Positions 7,732-15,665 of a DNA stretch of 23,384 nucleotides are shown here, in pieces. The stretch comes from Thermoflexus sp. Lineage in GTDB: Bacteria; Chloroflexota; Anaerolineae; Thermoflexales; Thermoflexaceae. Location of the stretch: NCBI RefSeq assembly GCF_034432235.1, contig NZ_DAOUCJ010000016.1, positions 1 to 23,384 of the forward strand, in the 5' to 3' direction. The notes under the pieces are model-generated. The model was not told the origin of the DNA, searched no databases, and was given only the letters and a program-made list of their open reading frames with translations. A program made the translations under genes and the position numbers. Position 1 is the first letter of the stretch. Each line of letters opens with the position of its first letter.

Positions 7732-7978
7732 GAGCGAACTCCCACGATGTCAGACACTGGCGCTGTATCCGCTTCCGGCGAGAGACGTCGATCGCCCAGC
7801 AGACCTCGACATTGGGCTCCTGGCTTATCATCCTCAGGCGATCCATCACCATCATCTTGGGGATGAGCTCACCTTGAGTCTCCACATCGACAAAGTGACG
7901 TCCCCTCATCACACACACCTCAGGATCCAGGGCCACCGCCATCGCAGTGGTGTCTGTATCTATAATCAGGCGATCCAT
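7643..7978 (-). pseudogene. Nucleoside hydrolase remnant with large internal in-frame deletion
   Basis: The frame encodes 111 residues. The first ten (MDRLIIDTDT) match the start of inosine-uridine-type nucleoside hydrolases, compare MKQRLIIDTDA in the intact gene at 14724-15665. They pass directly into TAMAVALDPEVC and FVDVETQGEL...MDRLRM...PNVEVCWAIDV, which match the C-terminal region of the same family (intact copy: VAMVVALNP, YIEVETVG, VDRMRL, PPNARVATAVD). About 230 central residues are missing, including most of the calcium and ribose site. GGAGG precedes the ATG by seven bases, so a short peptide may still be made. The normal stop has gone and the frame runs 89 bases into the oxidoreductase gene. 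It is probably non-functional as a hydrolase. Confidence 0.75.
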
Positions 7979-8002
7979 TGCCTCGCCTCCATGTCGGGAT
8001 CT

Positions 8003-8944
8003 TCAGAGCTCTGTCCCGCGCAGGAGATCCGGCCGATGCCTTTCTAAAACTTGTCGGACCTCCGCACGGGTGGGCATCTGGCGGCCGGTTCCCCGCTTCT
8101 GGGCTTTCGCCGCCCCCACGGCGTTGGCGAAGAGAGCCGCGCGCTCCAGCGGCCATCCTTTGAGCATCGCGTAGACCCAGCCGGCGGCGAAGCTATCCCC
8201 TGCGCCTACTGGATCGACCGCCGACACAGGGAAACCTGGAGCCTCCACCTGCTGCGTGGCGGTAAAGATCCGGCAGCCGGCCGCGCCACGCTTGAGGACC
8301 ACAATCCTGGGCCCCTCCTGCAAGATCTGGGGGGGATCCAGCTGGAGAGCATGGGCTTCCTCTTCTGTTAGAAGCACCACTTCTGCAAGCGCGAGAGCAG
8401 CCTTTAACGCATCTTTTGGGATATGGACAGCCATGGGACCAGCATCGAAAACGATCCGGCAGCCCCACTCCTGCGACCGCTCCAGGATTGCGAGGGCGAC
8501 CTCCTGGAACGCCGGCTCAGCCAGCGTGTAACCGGGCATGAAGACTGCGGAGGATTCTCGAAAAAGAGACTCCCACTCCGGATGCCAACAAAGCGGAGGA
8601 ATGCGGCCGTAGGAGCCGATGAGGGCATGCACTCCGTCTTCCCCTACAAGGACCAGAACAGTCGTAGTAGTGGAATGCGGCGGGCGGTAGACGAACTGGA
8701 GATCCACGCCTTCTTCGCTCAGGGCCGCGTAGATGATATCCCCGACCGCATCGGTGCCCAGGGCCCCAAGGGCAGAAGCCTTCAACCCCAGCCGGGCGGC
8801 CGTGATCAGGAAATTGCCCGAACCTCCAGGTTCCACCTGGATCGGATACGGGGTGTGAATGGCTCCCGGCTCGATGGGAAGGGATGGAACCACACAGAGG
8901 ATATCAGCCACCAGATCGCCAATCGCTACTACATGAGACCCCAT
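8003..8944 (-). CDS. PfkB-family carbohydrate/nucleoside kinase
   Basis: This 313-residue ribokinase-fold enzyme phosphorylates a sugar or nucleoside hydroxyl with ATP. The N-terminal substrate motif GGSGNFLITAARLG lies at 40-53. GALGTDAVGD (60-69) follows. The C-terminal signature DPVGAGDSFAAG (244-255) carries the anion hole and catalytic base Asp250. Length and motif spacing are normal. GGTGGGGAT stands seven bases before the ATG. It lies 52 bases after the ADP-ribosylglycohydrolase gene and 24 bases before the decayed nucleoside hydrolase, all on one strand. In this operon it most likely phosphorylates ribose released by hydrolysis, or the imported nucleoside itself. The sequence does not separate ribokinase, adenosine kinase and pseudouridine-kinase-like activities. 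Confidence 0.92.
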   Translation of the reverse strand: MGSHVVAIGDLVADILCVVPSLPIEPGAIHTPYPIQVEPGGSGNFLITAARLGLKASALGALGTDAVGDIIYAALSEEGVDLQFVYRPPHSTTTTVLVLVGEDGVHALIGSYGRIPPLCWHPEWESLFRESSAVFMPGYTLAEPAFQEVALAILERSQEWGCRIVFDAGPMAVHIPKDALKAALALAEVVLLTEEEAHALQLDPPQILQEGPRIVVLKRGAAGCRIFTATQQVEAPGFPVSAVDPVGAGDSFAAGWVYAMLKGWPLERAALFANAVGAAKAQKRGTGRQMPTRAEVRQVLERHRPDLLRGTEL

Positions 8945-8996
8945 CGCGGATCCCCACCGGACACATTCGGATCAGGAACACATGCGCGAACAGGCC

Positions 8997-10001
8997 TCAT
9001 ACCCGATGTTTATGAAGCAAGCGCAACAAGCCATACGCGGTTCCCTCGAAATCCAGCTCGGGGTTGACCTCACGCAGGACACGCAGGATTTCGGGAGGGA
9101 ATGCTGAGAGCCCACTCCACGCGCCCGCGATCGCGCAGGCCATCGCCCCCACCGTATCCGCATCTCCCGAAAGAGCAGCAGCGTAAACTGCGGTCTGGAT
9201 GGGATCCCCATTAGCCATGGCCAGGATGCCAAAAGCGGCGGGGACCGCCTCCGTGGCTGACAGCGTGCTTCCGATCGTCTCGTAGAGCAACAGAATGCGC
9301 TCGAACGGCGGAAGGGGTTGTGCGGCGATCTCCAGGGCCATGCGGATACGCCGCGCCACAGAAGCGCCCATCCAGGGGGGGCCCAGGCGACGCCCTTCCT
9401 CCGCTCCCCGGATTCCTGCCGCGAGCACCGACTCCAGGGAGCTGTCCGGGACCAGAGCCACCGCCACCGCGGCAGCCACGGCCGCCGCCCCTGAAATCGC
9501 CACATCGGTATGGTGCGTGGGGATCGCTTGAAGGGCTGCGTCGCGGATCGCCCCCTCGATATCGGCCGGATGGATAAGTCCCACCACACTAGCCCGCATG
9601 GCCGCCCCGTTTGTATCCCCTCCAAGGCCGGCCTGCTCCACCGGGCACCCGGCTTTGAGGCGCTGGAGCGCGCGACGCGTGCTGGGGCCAATAAAAGGAC
9701 AGCGTTCCCCACCCGCCTGCTCATACCAGGCCAGCAACGCTCGAGCCACTCCTCCGGCCGTCACTTTCCCTTCCCACTGGATCGCCTGGGCTACGGCAAA
9801 GGCCTGCTCCGTATCATCGGTGACCCGTCCGGCCGGAAGCCCTGCATGGACCGGATGATCCGGAGGGGCAGGGTAGAAGCGATCCAGCCAGCCGCCGAAC
9901 CGCTCCCAAGTCTGAAGGGGATGAAGCAAGGCAGGCATCCCCCACGCATCCCCCAGCGCCTGTCCGTAGAGCGCACCCAGGATGCGATCGTCCAGGCTCA
10001 T
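8997..10001 (-). CDS. ADP-ribosylglycohydrolase (ARH/DraG) family protein
   Basis: This 334-residue all-helical protein has the ARH metal-site motifs: ILGALYGQALGDAWGMP (7-23), GRVTDDTEQA (59-68) with Thr61-Asp62-Asp63, GLGGDTNGA (125-133), and SGDADTVGAMACAIAGAWSG (278-297) with Asp280/Asp282/Thr283. These residues bind the two Mg ions in DraG and ARH enzymes, which cleave N- or O-linked ADP-ribose. I chose ATG 10001 because homology starts there and it overlaps the permease stop as ATGA. An in-frame start at 10118 would add 39 unrelated residues. There is no matching ADP-ribosyltransferase in view. Its place between a nucleoside transporter and a PfkB kinase suggests it hydrolyses an imported ribosyl compound rather than modified protein; this is inference. 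Confidence 0.9.
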   Translation of the reverse strand: MSLDDRILGALYGQALGDAWGMPALLHPLQTWERFGGWLDRFYPAPPDHPVHAGLPAGRVTDDTEQAFAVAQAIQWEGKVTAGGVARALLAWYEQAGGERCPFIGPSTRRALQRLKAGCPVEQAGLGGDTNGAAMRASVVGLIHPADIEGAIRDAALQAIPTHHTDVAISGAAAVAAAVAVALVPDSSLESVLAAGIRGAEEGRRLGPPWMGASVARRIRMALEIAAQPLPPFERILLLYETIGSTLSATEAVPAAFGILAMANGDPIQTAVYAAALSGDADTVGAMACAIAGAWSGLSAFPPEILRVLREVNPELDFEGTAYGLLRLLHKHRV

Positions 10002-10954
10002 AGACCCGATTCCCTCAAAGACGACGCTCGAAGATAGCGGCGGGCAGCCGCCTGTTGAACGATCGCATAGACCGCCAGCGCCATCACCGTCGCAACATAA
10101 GGGATCATCTGAACCCACTGGGGAGGGATTCGAAGATTCCCCAGCTGGCTGGCCAGGGCGTCCGCAGCCCCAAAGAGCAGAGCGGCCAGCATCGTGCCCA
10201 GGGGATGCCGCCCGCCCATGAAAACCGCAGCAAGAGCAATGAAGCCGCGCCCGGCAGTCATGTCACGCTGGAAGAGCTGCAGATATCCCATGCTCATATA
10301 TGCGCCTCCCAATCCGGCCAGGAGGCTGCTTAACAGCAATGCCTGATAGCGGAGGGCGCGAACATTCAAACCCACGCTGGCCGCGGCTTCCGAATGAGCC
10401 CCTACAGCCCGCACGTGAATTCCCCATGGCGTGTGATAAAGAAGCAGAGCGACCACCCCGACCATCAGAAAGGCCACATAAACCATCACATTGTGATGGT
10501 TCAAAACAGGCCCCAGGATCGGAACGGCCTCCAGAAGCGGCACATCGACCGTGGGCATCACCCGGCTGGCCAGCTTCGCGGAGGTCCCTTTATCTCCAGT
10601 CAGACTATAGAGCACAAAGACCGTGCCCCCAGAGGCCAGGAGATTGAAGGCCAGGCCGGTCAGGATCAGATCCGCTTTTAACTCCAGATGGAGGAAAGCC
10701 AGGCCCAGGGCCAGGATGGCGCTGGCCGCCATCGCAGCGGCCAGCCCCGCCCATGCGCTTTGGGTGTAGGCGCTGATCACAACGCCTACAAAGGCAGCCG
10801 TCAGCATTATCCCTTCCAGAGCAATATTGATCACCCCAGCCAGCTCAGAGACCAATCCCCCCAGGGCAGGCAGGAGAATAGGAGTGGTCACCCGCAGGAC
10901 GCTGGCCAGGAACGCCGGGGAGAGAATTGCCCGCAACACCTCACTTTCCGACAT
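9998..10954 (-). CDS. BMP-type nucleoside ABC transporter permease (second subunit)
   Basis: This 318-residue polytopic inner-membrane protein of the BPD_transp_2 family has about eight to nine hydrophobic helices. The signature ELAGVINIALEGIMLTAAF lies near residues 36-55, with HTPWGIHVRAVGAHSEAAAS and VGLNV in the coupling loop region and AGLGGAYMSMG further on. These are typical of NupQ/YufQ-like subunits. ATG 10954 is preceded by AGGGGGG at about six bases. It overlaps the first permease by 14 bp and the downstream ARH gene by 4 bp. Together with the first permease it should form the channel for purine-nucleoside-type substrates delivered by the BMP lipoprotein. Confidence 0.93.
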   Translation of the reverse strand: MSESEVLRAILSPAFLASVLRVTTPILLPALGGLVSELAGVINIALEGIMLTAAFVGVVISAYTQSAWAGLAAAMAASAILALGLAFLHLELKADLILTGLAFNLLASGGTVFVLYSLTGDKGTSAKLASRVMPTVDVPLLEAVPILGPVLNHHNVMVYVAFLMVGVVALLLYHTPWGIHVRAVGAHSEAAASVGLNVRALRYQALLLSSLLAGLGGAYMSMGYLQLFQRDMTAGRGFIALAAVFMGGRHPLGTMLAALLFGAADALASQLGNLRIPPQWVQMIPYVATVMALAVYAIVQQAAARRYLRASSLRESGL

Positions 10955-12038
10955 GGAGATCCCCCCTGCGAAAGACCCGGCGGCGGAATATCTCAAAAAG
11001 CGCCTCGGCAGTCAGAAAAAGGATGATCGTCGCCTGGATCAAACGCACCAGATCCGAGCCCACCGCGGCAGTGCGCTCCATAATGTCCCCGCCGATTCGC
11101 AAGTAAGAGTAAAGCAGGGCGGCGAAAGGGACGAGGGCTGGATTGTTTCGAGCCAGCAGGGCGACCACGATCCCTTCGAACCCTAGGCCTAGGGAGATGT
11201 TCAGGATCAGCCGCTGATGAATTCCCGCGGCCAGATAGGCCCCGGCCAGCCCGGCTGGGATGCCGCTCACCACCATGGCGATCAGGATGGTTCGTCGCAG
11301 GGGGATGCCTGCATAATGAGCGAACTCGGGATTCGCCCCTACCACCCGCAGCTCGTATCCGAGGGTCGAACGGTACAGGAGAAGCCAGGCCAGGACCGTT
11401 CCAGCCAGAGCGAGGGGAAGGCCCATATTGATCCGGGTTCCCGGGATCAGAGCTCCCAGGGTCGCCGTTGAGGGGAAAGGATCCGTCCAGTTATAGCCTG
11501 CGCCAGGCGGCTTCAGCCAGTAGGTAAGCAGCAACTCATAGAAACGCTGGGCGATCACGTTCAGCATCAGGGAGGCCACCAGCTCGCTGACGCCGAGATA
11601 AGCCTTGAGGACGCCTGGGATCAAACCGTAAAGGGATCCGACCCATGCAGCGGATCCCAGGGCAACGATGAGATGGAGGACGCCAGGCAATGGCATGCGC
11701 AGGGCGACAATGCCTGCGACCAGGGCACCCAGATGGAGCTGGCCCTCCGCCAGCAAGCTGAACTGCCGGGCCTGGAAAACGATAGCGAAGGCCAGCCCAA
11801 GCCATATCAGCCCGGTGGCATCTTCGATCCAGGTCCCCAGACGAGCGGGAGTGCTGACCGGGCCAGTGAGCAGGGCGATGTATGCTTGAAGCGGGCGCGG
11901 GCTAACCAGCAAAGTGACCAGGAATCCCACGCCCAGGGCGGCGATGACTGTTGTCAGCGGCCGGGCTACCTCAAGCCATGCCTGGTAACGGCGTAGCCTC
12001 TGAATTCGAGAGGCCTCCATCGCTTCTCCCGTCAGCAC
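10941..12038 (-). CDS. BMP-type nucleoside ABC transporter permease (first subunit)
   Basis: This 365-residue membrane protein (BPD_transp_2, NupP/YufP-like) has a short cytoplasmic N-terminus followed by about eight hydrophobic helices. The conserved coupling segment reads STLGYELRVVGANPEFAHYA and GIPLRR, followed by SGIPAGLAGAYLAAG. The start at 12038 is a GTG with GGAGGGG about six bases upstream. An in-frame ATG six codons later (12020) also has a GGGAGA site, so the start is uncertain by six residues. It follows the ATPase gene by 16 bases and overlaps the second permease gene, in the standard BMP-ATPase-permease-permease order. Confidence 0.93.
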   Translation of the reverse strand: MLTGEAMEASRIQRLRRYQAWLEVARPLTTVIAALGVGFLVTLLVSPRPLQAYIALLTGPVSTPARLGTWIEDATGLIWLGLAFAIVFQARQFSLLAEGQLHLGALVAGIVALRMPLPGVLHLIVALGSAAWVGSLYGLIPGVLKAYLGVSELVASLMLNVIAQRFYELLLTYWLKPPGAGYNWTDPFPSTATLGALIPGTRINMGLPLALAGTVLAWLLLYRSTLGYELRVVGANPEFAHYAGIPLRRTILIAMVVSGIPAGLAGAYLAAGIHQRLILNISLGLGFEGIVVALLARNNPALVPFAALLYSYLRIGGDIMERTAAVGSDLVRLIQATIILFLTAEALFEIFRRRVFRRGDLHVGK

Positions 12039-12054
12039 TTCCGTCCCCTCCCGT

Positions 12055-13605
12055 TCATAGCCTCCCTGCCTCCATTTTCCCGTCGATCAGAGGCTGGCGT
12101 TTCAACCCCAGCATATAAAGGCCGATCTCCTCTTCGCTGATCTGACGCGGATCCGGGAAGAGCGCCACGATTTCCCCGTTGTGTATCACGGCCAGACGGT
12201 CAGATAGCTCCTGCAATTCCGAGAGATCTGAGGACACCAGGAGGATGGCTGCCCCCTGGGACCGTTGCTGGAGCAGGAGTTGATGCACGGCCTCCGTCGC
12301 CCCCACATCCAGGCCCCGGGTAGGCTGGGCCGCCAGCAGCAATAGCGGGCCTTGGCTCAGCTCCCGGGCCAGGATCACCCGCTGTATGTTCCCACCGGAG
12401 AGGGCACCGACCGGCACTTCTGGATCCGGCGCTCGGATATCAAAGGCTCGCATCAGGGCGCTCGCATGGCGGCGGATCGCTCCCCGGTCTAACCATCCTC
12501 CTCGTGAAAACGATGGGTTGAAATAGCGATCGGCGATCAGGTTCTCGGCGATAGAAAGCGAGAGGGCCACTCCGTTGCGGAGACGATCCTCCGGGATGTG
12601 GGCGAGGCCCGCCTGGCGGATCCGCCGGGGATTCCCGGGAGGCAATCGCTGGCCGTTCAGCCAGATCTCGCCAGCCGTCGGCCGACGCAATCCAGCCAGG
12701 ATCTCCACCAGCTCCGATTGCCCATTGCCCTCCACCCCCGCAATCCCCAGGATCTCCCCGGCCCGAATCTCAAAAGAGACGTTGCGCAGAATCTGGCGTC
12801 CTTCTTCATTGATGTAAGAGAGGCCCTCCACGGATAGCACCAGTGGGCCGGGCCGGGCGGGCGGATGTTCCCGGGTTGTGGAGACCTGACGCCCCAGCAT
12901 CCAGGCTACCAGTTGCTCCTCCGAGGCCTCGGCCACCGGCAGGGTTCCTACCACGCGCCCTTGGCGCATCACGGTAACCCGATCTCCGATCGCTTTCACC
13001 TCGCGGAGCTTGTGGGTGATGAAGATCACCGTCTTCCCTTCGCGCACGAGATCACGAATGGACCGGAACAGCTCGTGGGTTTCCTGAGGAGTTAACAGGG
13101 CGGTTGGCTCGTCGAGGATCAGCAGATCTACGCCTCGGCAGAGGGCTTTTAGGATTTCCACCCGCTGGCGCGCCCCGACCGAAAGATTGGCTACCCGGGC
13201 CTCCGGATCGATCTTCCACCCGTACCGCTCTATCATGGTGCGAACCGTTCGAACCGCCGCGGGGCGATCCCACAGGCCCCAGCGCCGGGGCTCCATCCCC
13301 AGCAGGATGTTCTCCGCCACCGTGAACTCCGGGATCAACAGGAGATTCTGGTGCACCATGCCGATCCCCAGCCGGATAGCGTCCAGTGGCGATCGGATCT
13401 GAACTGTGGCGCCATGAACCCGGATCTCTCCGGCATCCGGCCGCTCCAGTCCGTAAAGGATTTTCATCAGGGTGGTTTTGCCCGCCCCGTTCTCCCCGAT
13501 CAGGGCATGGACTTCCCCTGCCTCCACTTCGAAATTCACCCGATCATTGGCCACCACTCCGTTCGGATAGACTTTCGTGATGCCTCGCATCTCGACGAAG
13601 GGCAT
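12055..13605 (-). CDS. Double-ABC ATPase of a BMP-type nucleoside transporter
   Basis: This 516-residue protein contains two tandem ABC ATPase domains, as in NupO/YufO and RbsA-like subunits. The first has Walker A GENGAGKTT (37-45), the variant signature LSVGARQRVEI, and Walker B LLILDEPTALL. The second domain (from about residue 255) has the usual degenerate Walker A GVEGNGQSE, signature LSGGNIQRVILARE, and a Walker B region with AAQPTRGLDVG where a Glu is replaced. The second site is thus probably non-catalytic, which is normal for the family. It couples ATP hydrolysis to import through the two permeases encoded next. The ATG at 13605 is preceded by a GGGGGAT-type ribosome site and lies 15 bases after the BMP gene. 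Confidence 0.95.
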   Translation of the reverse strand: MPFVEMRGITKVYPNGVVANDRVNFEVEAGEVHALIGENGAGKTTLMKILYGLERPDAGEIRVHGATVQIRSPLDAIRLGIGMVHQNLLLIPEFTVAENILLGMEPRRWGLWDRPAAVRTVRTMIERYGWKIDPEARVANLSVGARQRVEILKALCRGVDLLILDEPTALLTPQETHELFRSIRDLVREGKTVIFITHKLREVKAIGDRVTVMRQGRVVGTLPVAEASEEQLVAWMLGRQVSTTREHPPARPGPLVLSVEGLSYINEEGRQILRNVSFEIRAGEILGIAGVEGNGQSELVEILAGLRRPTAGEIWLNGQRLPPGNPRRIRQAGLAHIPEDRLRNGVALSLSIAENLIADRYFNPSFSRGGWLDRGAIRRHASALMRAFDIRAPDPEVPVGALSGGNIQRVILARELSQGPLLLLAAQPTRGLDVGATEAVHQLLLQQRSQGAAILLVSSDLSELQELSDRLAVIHNGEIVALFPDPRQISEEEIGLYMLGLKRQPLIDGKMEAGRL

Positions 13606-13620
13606 GCCCCATCCCCCGCT

Positions 13621-14697
13621 TCACTTGAAGACGGTATCGATCCGGATCCGACCCTCCAGAATCGCTTTCTCCGCCTCTTCAATGCGGGCCTTTACATCCT
13701 CCGGCGTCAGTTTCTGATAGTTTTCGTTCTTGGCCAGCCCAACCCCACCTTCCGCGATCCCCAGCGCCTCCGCCCGCCCCCAGGGGACCTTGCCTTCCAG
13801 CGCCAGACGCAACGCTCGATAGATGGAGTTGTCCACGTTCTTCAACATCGAGGTGAGGATCCGGGCAGCCACCTCCGGCTTCTGGTCTTTCAGCATGAAC
13901 CACTGATCGCTATCCACTCCAATGGACCAGCGTCCTTCCTCCGCGGCGGCCTCAAGTACCCCGAGCCCCGTGCCTCCGGCCACATTGAACACAATCACCG
14001 CGCCCTGGCGATACATTGCCTTGGCGATCTCCTTGCCCTTGGCGGGATCGTTGAAGGCCCCCGCATATTGCACCAGCACATCGCGATCCGGGTCCAGGCC
14101 TGCGTCCTTGGCGCCCTGCTTATAGCCGACGATAAAGTCGTTGATGACGGGGATATCCATACCCCCCACCACCCCGATCATCGGCCTTCCAGATCCCTCC
14201 GGCAGAAGCTTGCGGGCCATCAAGCCCGCATAAAGCCCAGCCAGATAAGAGCCCTCGTTCTGTTTATAAAGGATGGAGTAAACATTCGAGCACCGGTTGG
14301 GGCACTTCTCATAATTCACCGCAGTGTCGAAAATAATGAACTTCTTGTCTGGATGTTTAGCCGCCACATCAGCCAGGATCTCCGCCATCTGGAAGGTGCC
14401 CACAATCAGGATGTCGTAGTCCTTGCTGGCGGCTACGTCCTCGAGGCCCGGGCGGTGTTTGGCGGGATCCCATCCCAGCTCGATGGTCTCCGTGGCTACT
14501 CCCAGCTCCTGGCGGGCTCGATCCATCCCCCGCTGCGCGGAATCAAAGAAAGACTTATCCCCCAGGGTGCCATTGAGGACCAGGATTGCCTTCAGGGGCT
14601 TCGCTCCTCCCGGAGCAGGAGGGGAAGGAGTTGAAGGAGCCCCAGCACAACCTATCAGCAGAAGTGCGGGGAGAAACAATTTCAGCCATTTCCACAT
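13621..14697 (-). CDS. BMP-family ABC transporter substrate-binding lipoprotein
   Basis: This 358-residue basic-membrane-protein (PnrA/Med-like) receptor binds purine nucleosides or related compounds outside the membrane. A lipoprotein signal peptide (MWKWLKLFLPALLLIGC) ends in the lipobox LIGC, so Cys17 should be lipidated. A short Pro-rich tether follows. The two-lobed periplasmic fold begins at KAILVLNGTLGDKSFFDSA. Diagnostic segments include NEGSYLAGLYAGLMA, IGVVGGMDIPVINDFIVGYK and the hinge-side VIVFNVAGGTGLGVLEAA with IGVDSDQW. GGGAGGGA lies close to the ATG. It is the third gene of the operon, following the nucleoside hydrolase by 26 bases. The exact ligand cannot be read; family members bind inosine, guanosine or adenosine. 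Confidence 0.95.
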   Translation of the reverse strand: MWKWLKLFLPALLLIGCAGAPSTPSPPAPGGAKPLKAILVLNGTLGDKSFFDSAQRGMDRARQELGVATETIELGWDPAKHRPGLEDVAASKDYDILIVGTFQMAEILADVAAKHPDKKFIIFDTAVNYEKCPNRCSNVYSILYKQNEGSYLAGLYAGLMARKLLPEGSGRPMIGVVGGMDIPVINDFIVGYKQGAKDAGLDPDRDVLVQYAGAFNDPAKGKEIAKAMYRQGAVIVFNVAGGTGLGVLEAAAEEGRWSIGVDSDQWFMLKDQKPEVAARILTSMLKNVDNSIYRALRLALEGKVPWGRAEALGIAEGGVGLAKNENYQKLTPEDVKARIEEAEKAILEGRIRIDTVFK

Positions 14698-14723
14698 TTT
14701 TCCCTCCCGCTGAAGGGATTCTA

Positions 14724-15665
14724 TCAGGATTCAAGCAACGAACGACGAAAAGCGGATCCCAGCATCTGGAGAAGGATGCTGCGATCTACCGCAGTGGCCA
14801 CGCGGGCATTGGGCGGCCGCCCGCGCAACCTCATACGATCCACAGCGGTTAATCCCCGGCTGATAGCCCCTACCGTCTCCACCTCAATATACCAAGATTC
14901 CAAACGGGCAGATGCCGGATTCAGGGCGACGACCATCGCAACCGGATCCGCCAACACCATCCCGGGCCAGCCGCGCGCTTTCAGGAGCTGCTGCAAACGG
15001 GCCGTCATCGGGGCGATCACCTTCGGCCCCAAAGGCTCTATCCGAAGCAGCCGATCCCAGTCCTCCCAAGGGATGAAAGCCTCCACAACCGTCTCCCAGG
15101 GCACCACAATCGGATCCATCCCGCGGGCAAAAACGGCCGCTGCGGCCTCCGGATCCGCGTAGGCATTGAATTCCGCCACCGGAGTGGTGTTGCCCTGCGC
15201 ACGGATGGCACCACCCATCCACAGGAATCCCCCGAGGAGCCGGGGGAGCTCTGGTTCCAGCGCCACCGCCAGGGCCACATTGGTCAACGGGCCCAGGGCG
15301 ATCAAAAGCAGCTCGCCCGCGAACCGGCGGGCGAGGTTCACGATCGCCCATGGAGCAGGATCCGGATCCGGGCTTCGGGAGGAAGGTGGGAACCCCGCAT
15401 CCCCCAGACCGTCCTGACCGTGGATCTCCATGGCGTGGATCGGCGGCCCGACCAAAGGCTGCGCAGCCCCCCGGAAGATCGGGATGGCACCCGCTCCCAC
15501 GAAATCCAGCACAATCCCCACGTTGCGAATAACCCGATCAACTGGCACATTGCCAGAGACAGTGGTAATCGCCACCACCTCCGCCGAGGGATCGGACAGA
15601 GCCATCAGAAGCGCAATCGCATCATCTACACCCGCATCGGTATCGATGATCAGCCGCTGTTTCAT
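14724..15665 (-). CDS. Inosine-uridine-type nucleoside hydrolase, active-site His absent
   Basis: This 313-residue protein has the nucleoside hydrolase fold that cleaves the N-glycosidic bond of ribonucleosides. The N-terminal calcium signature DTDAGVDDAIAL (8-19) is intact. LLIALGPLTNVALA (120-133) and AEFNAYADPEAAAAVF (164-179) match the family. Near residue 239 the usual His-Asp pair reads LADPVAM: the calcium-binding Asp240 is kept but the leaving-group His is Ala239. Such loss is known in some nucleoside hydrolase groups with other substrates. The ATG overlaps the GntR stop as ATGA. As second gene of the operon it should act on the compound taken up by the BMP transporter. A deleted second copy lies at 7643-7978. 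Confidence 0.92.
   Translation of the reverse strand: MKQRLIIDTDAGVDDAIALLMALSDPSAEVVAITTVSGNVPVDRVIRNVGIVLDFVGAGAIPIFRGAAQPLVGPPIHAMEIHGQDGLGDAGFPPSSRSPDPDPAPWAIVNLARRFAGELLLIALGPLTNVALAVALEPELPRLLGGFLWMGGAIRAQGNTTPVAEFNAYADPEAAAAVFARGMDPIVVPWETVVEAFIPWEDWDRLLRIEPLGPKVIAPMTARLQQLLKARGWPGMVLADPVAMVVALNPASARLESWYIEVETVGAISRGLTAVDRMRLRGRPPNARVATAVDRSILLQMLGSAFRRSLLES

Noticed and set aside
13351..14634. A 427-codon open frame on the plus strand
   Set aside because: It is antisense to the BMP lipoprotein and the start of the ATPase gene, both certain, and has no ribosome site or domain.
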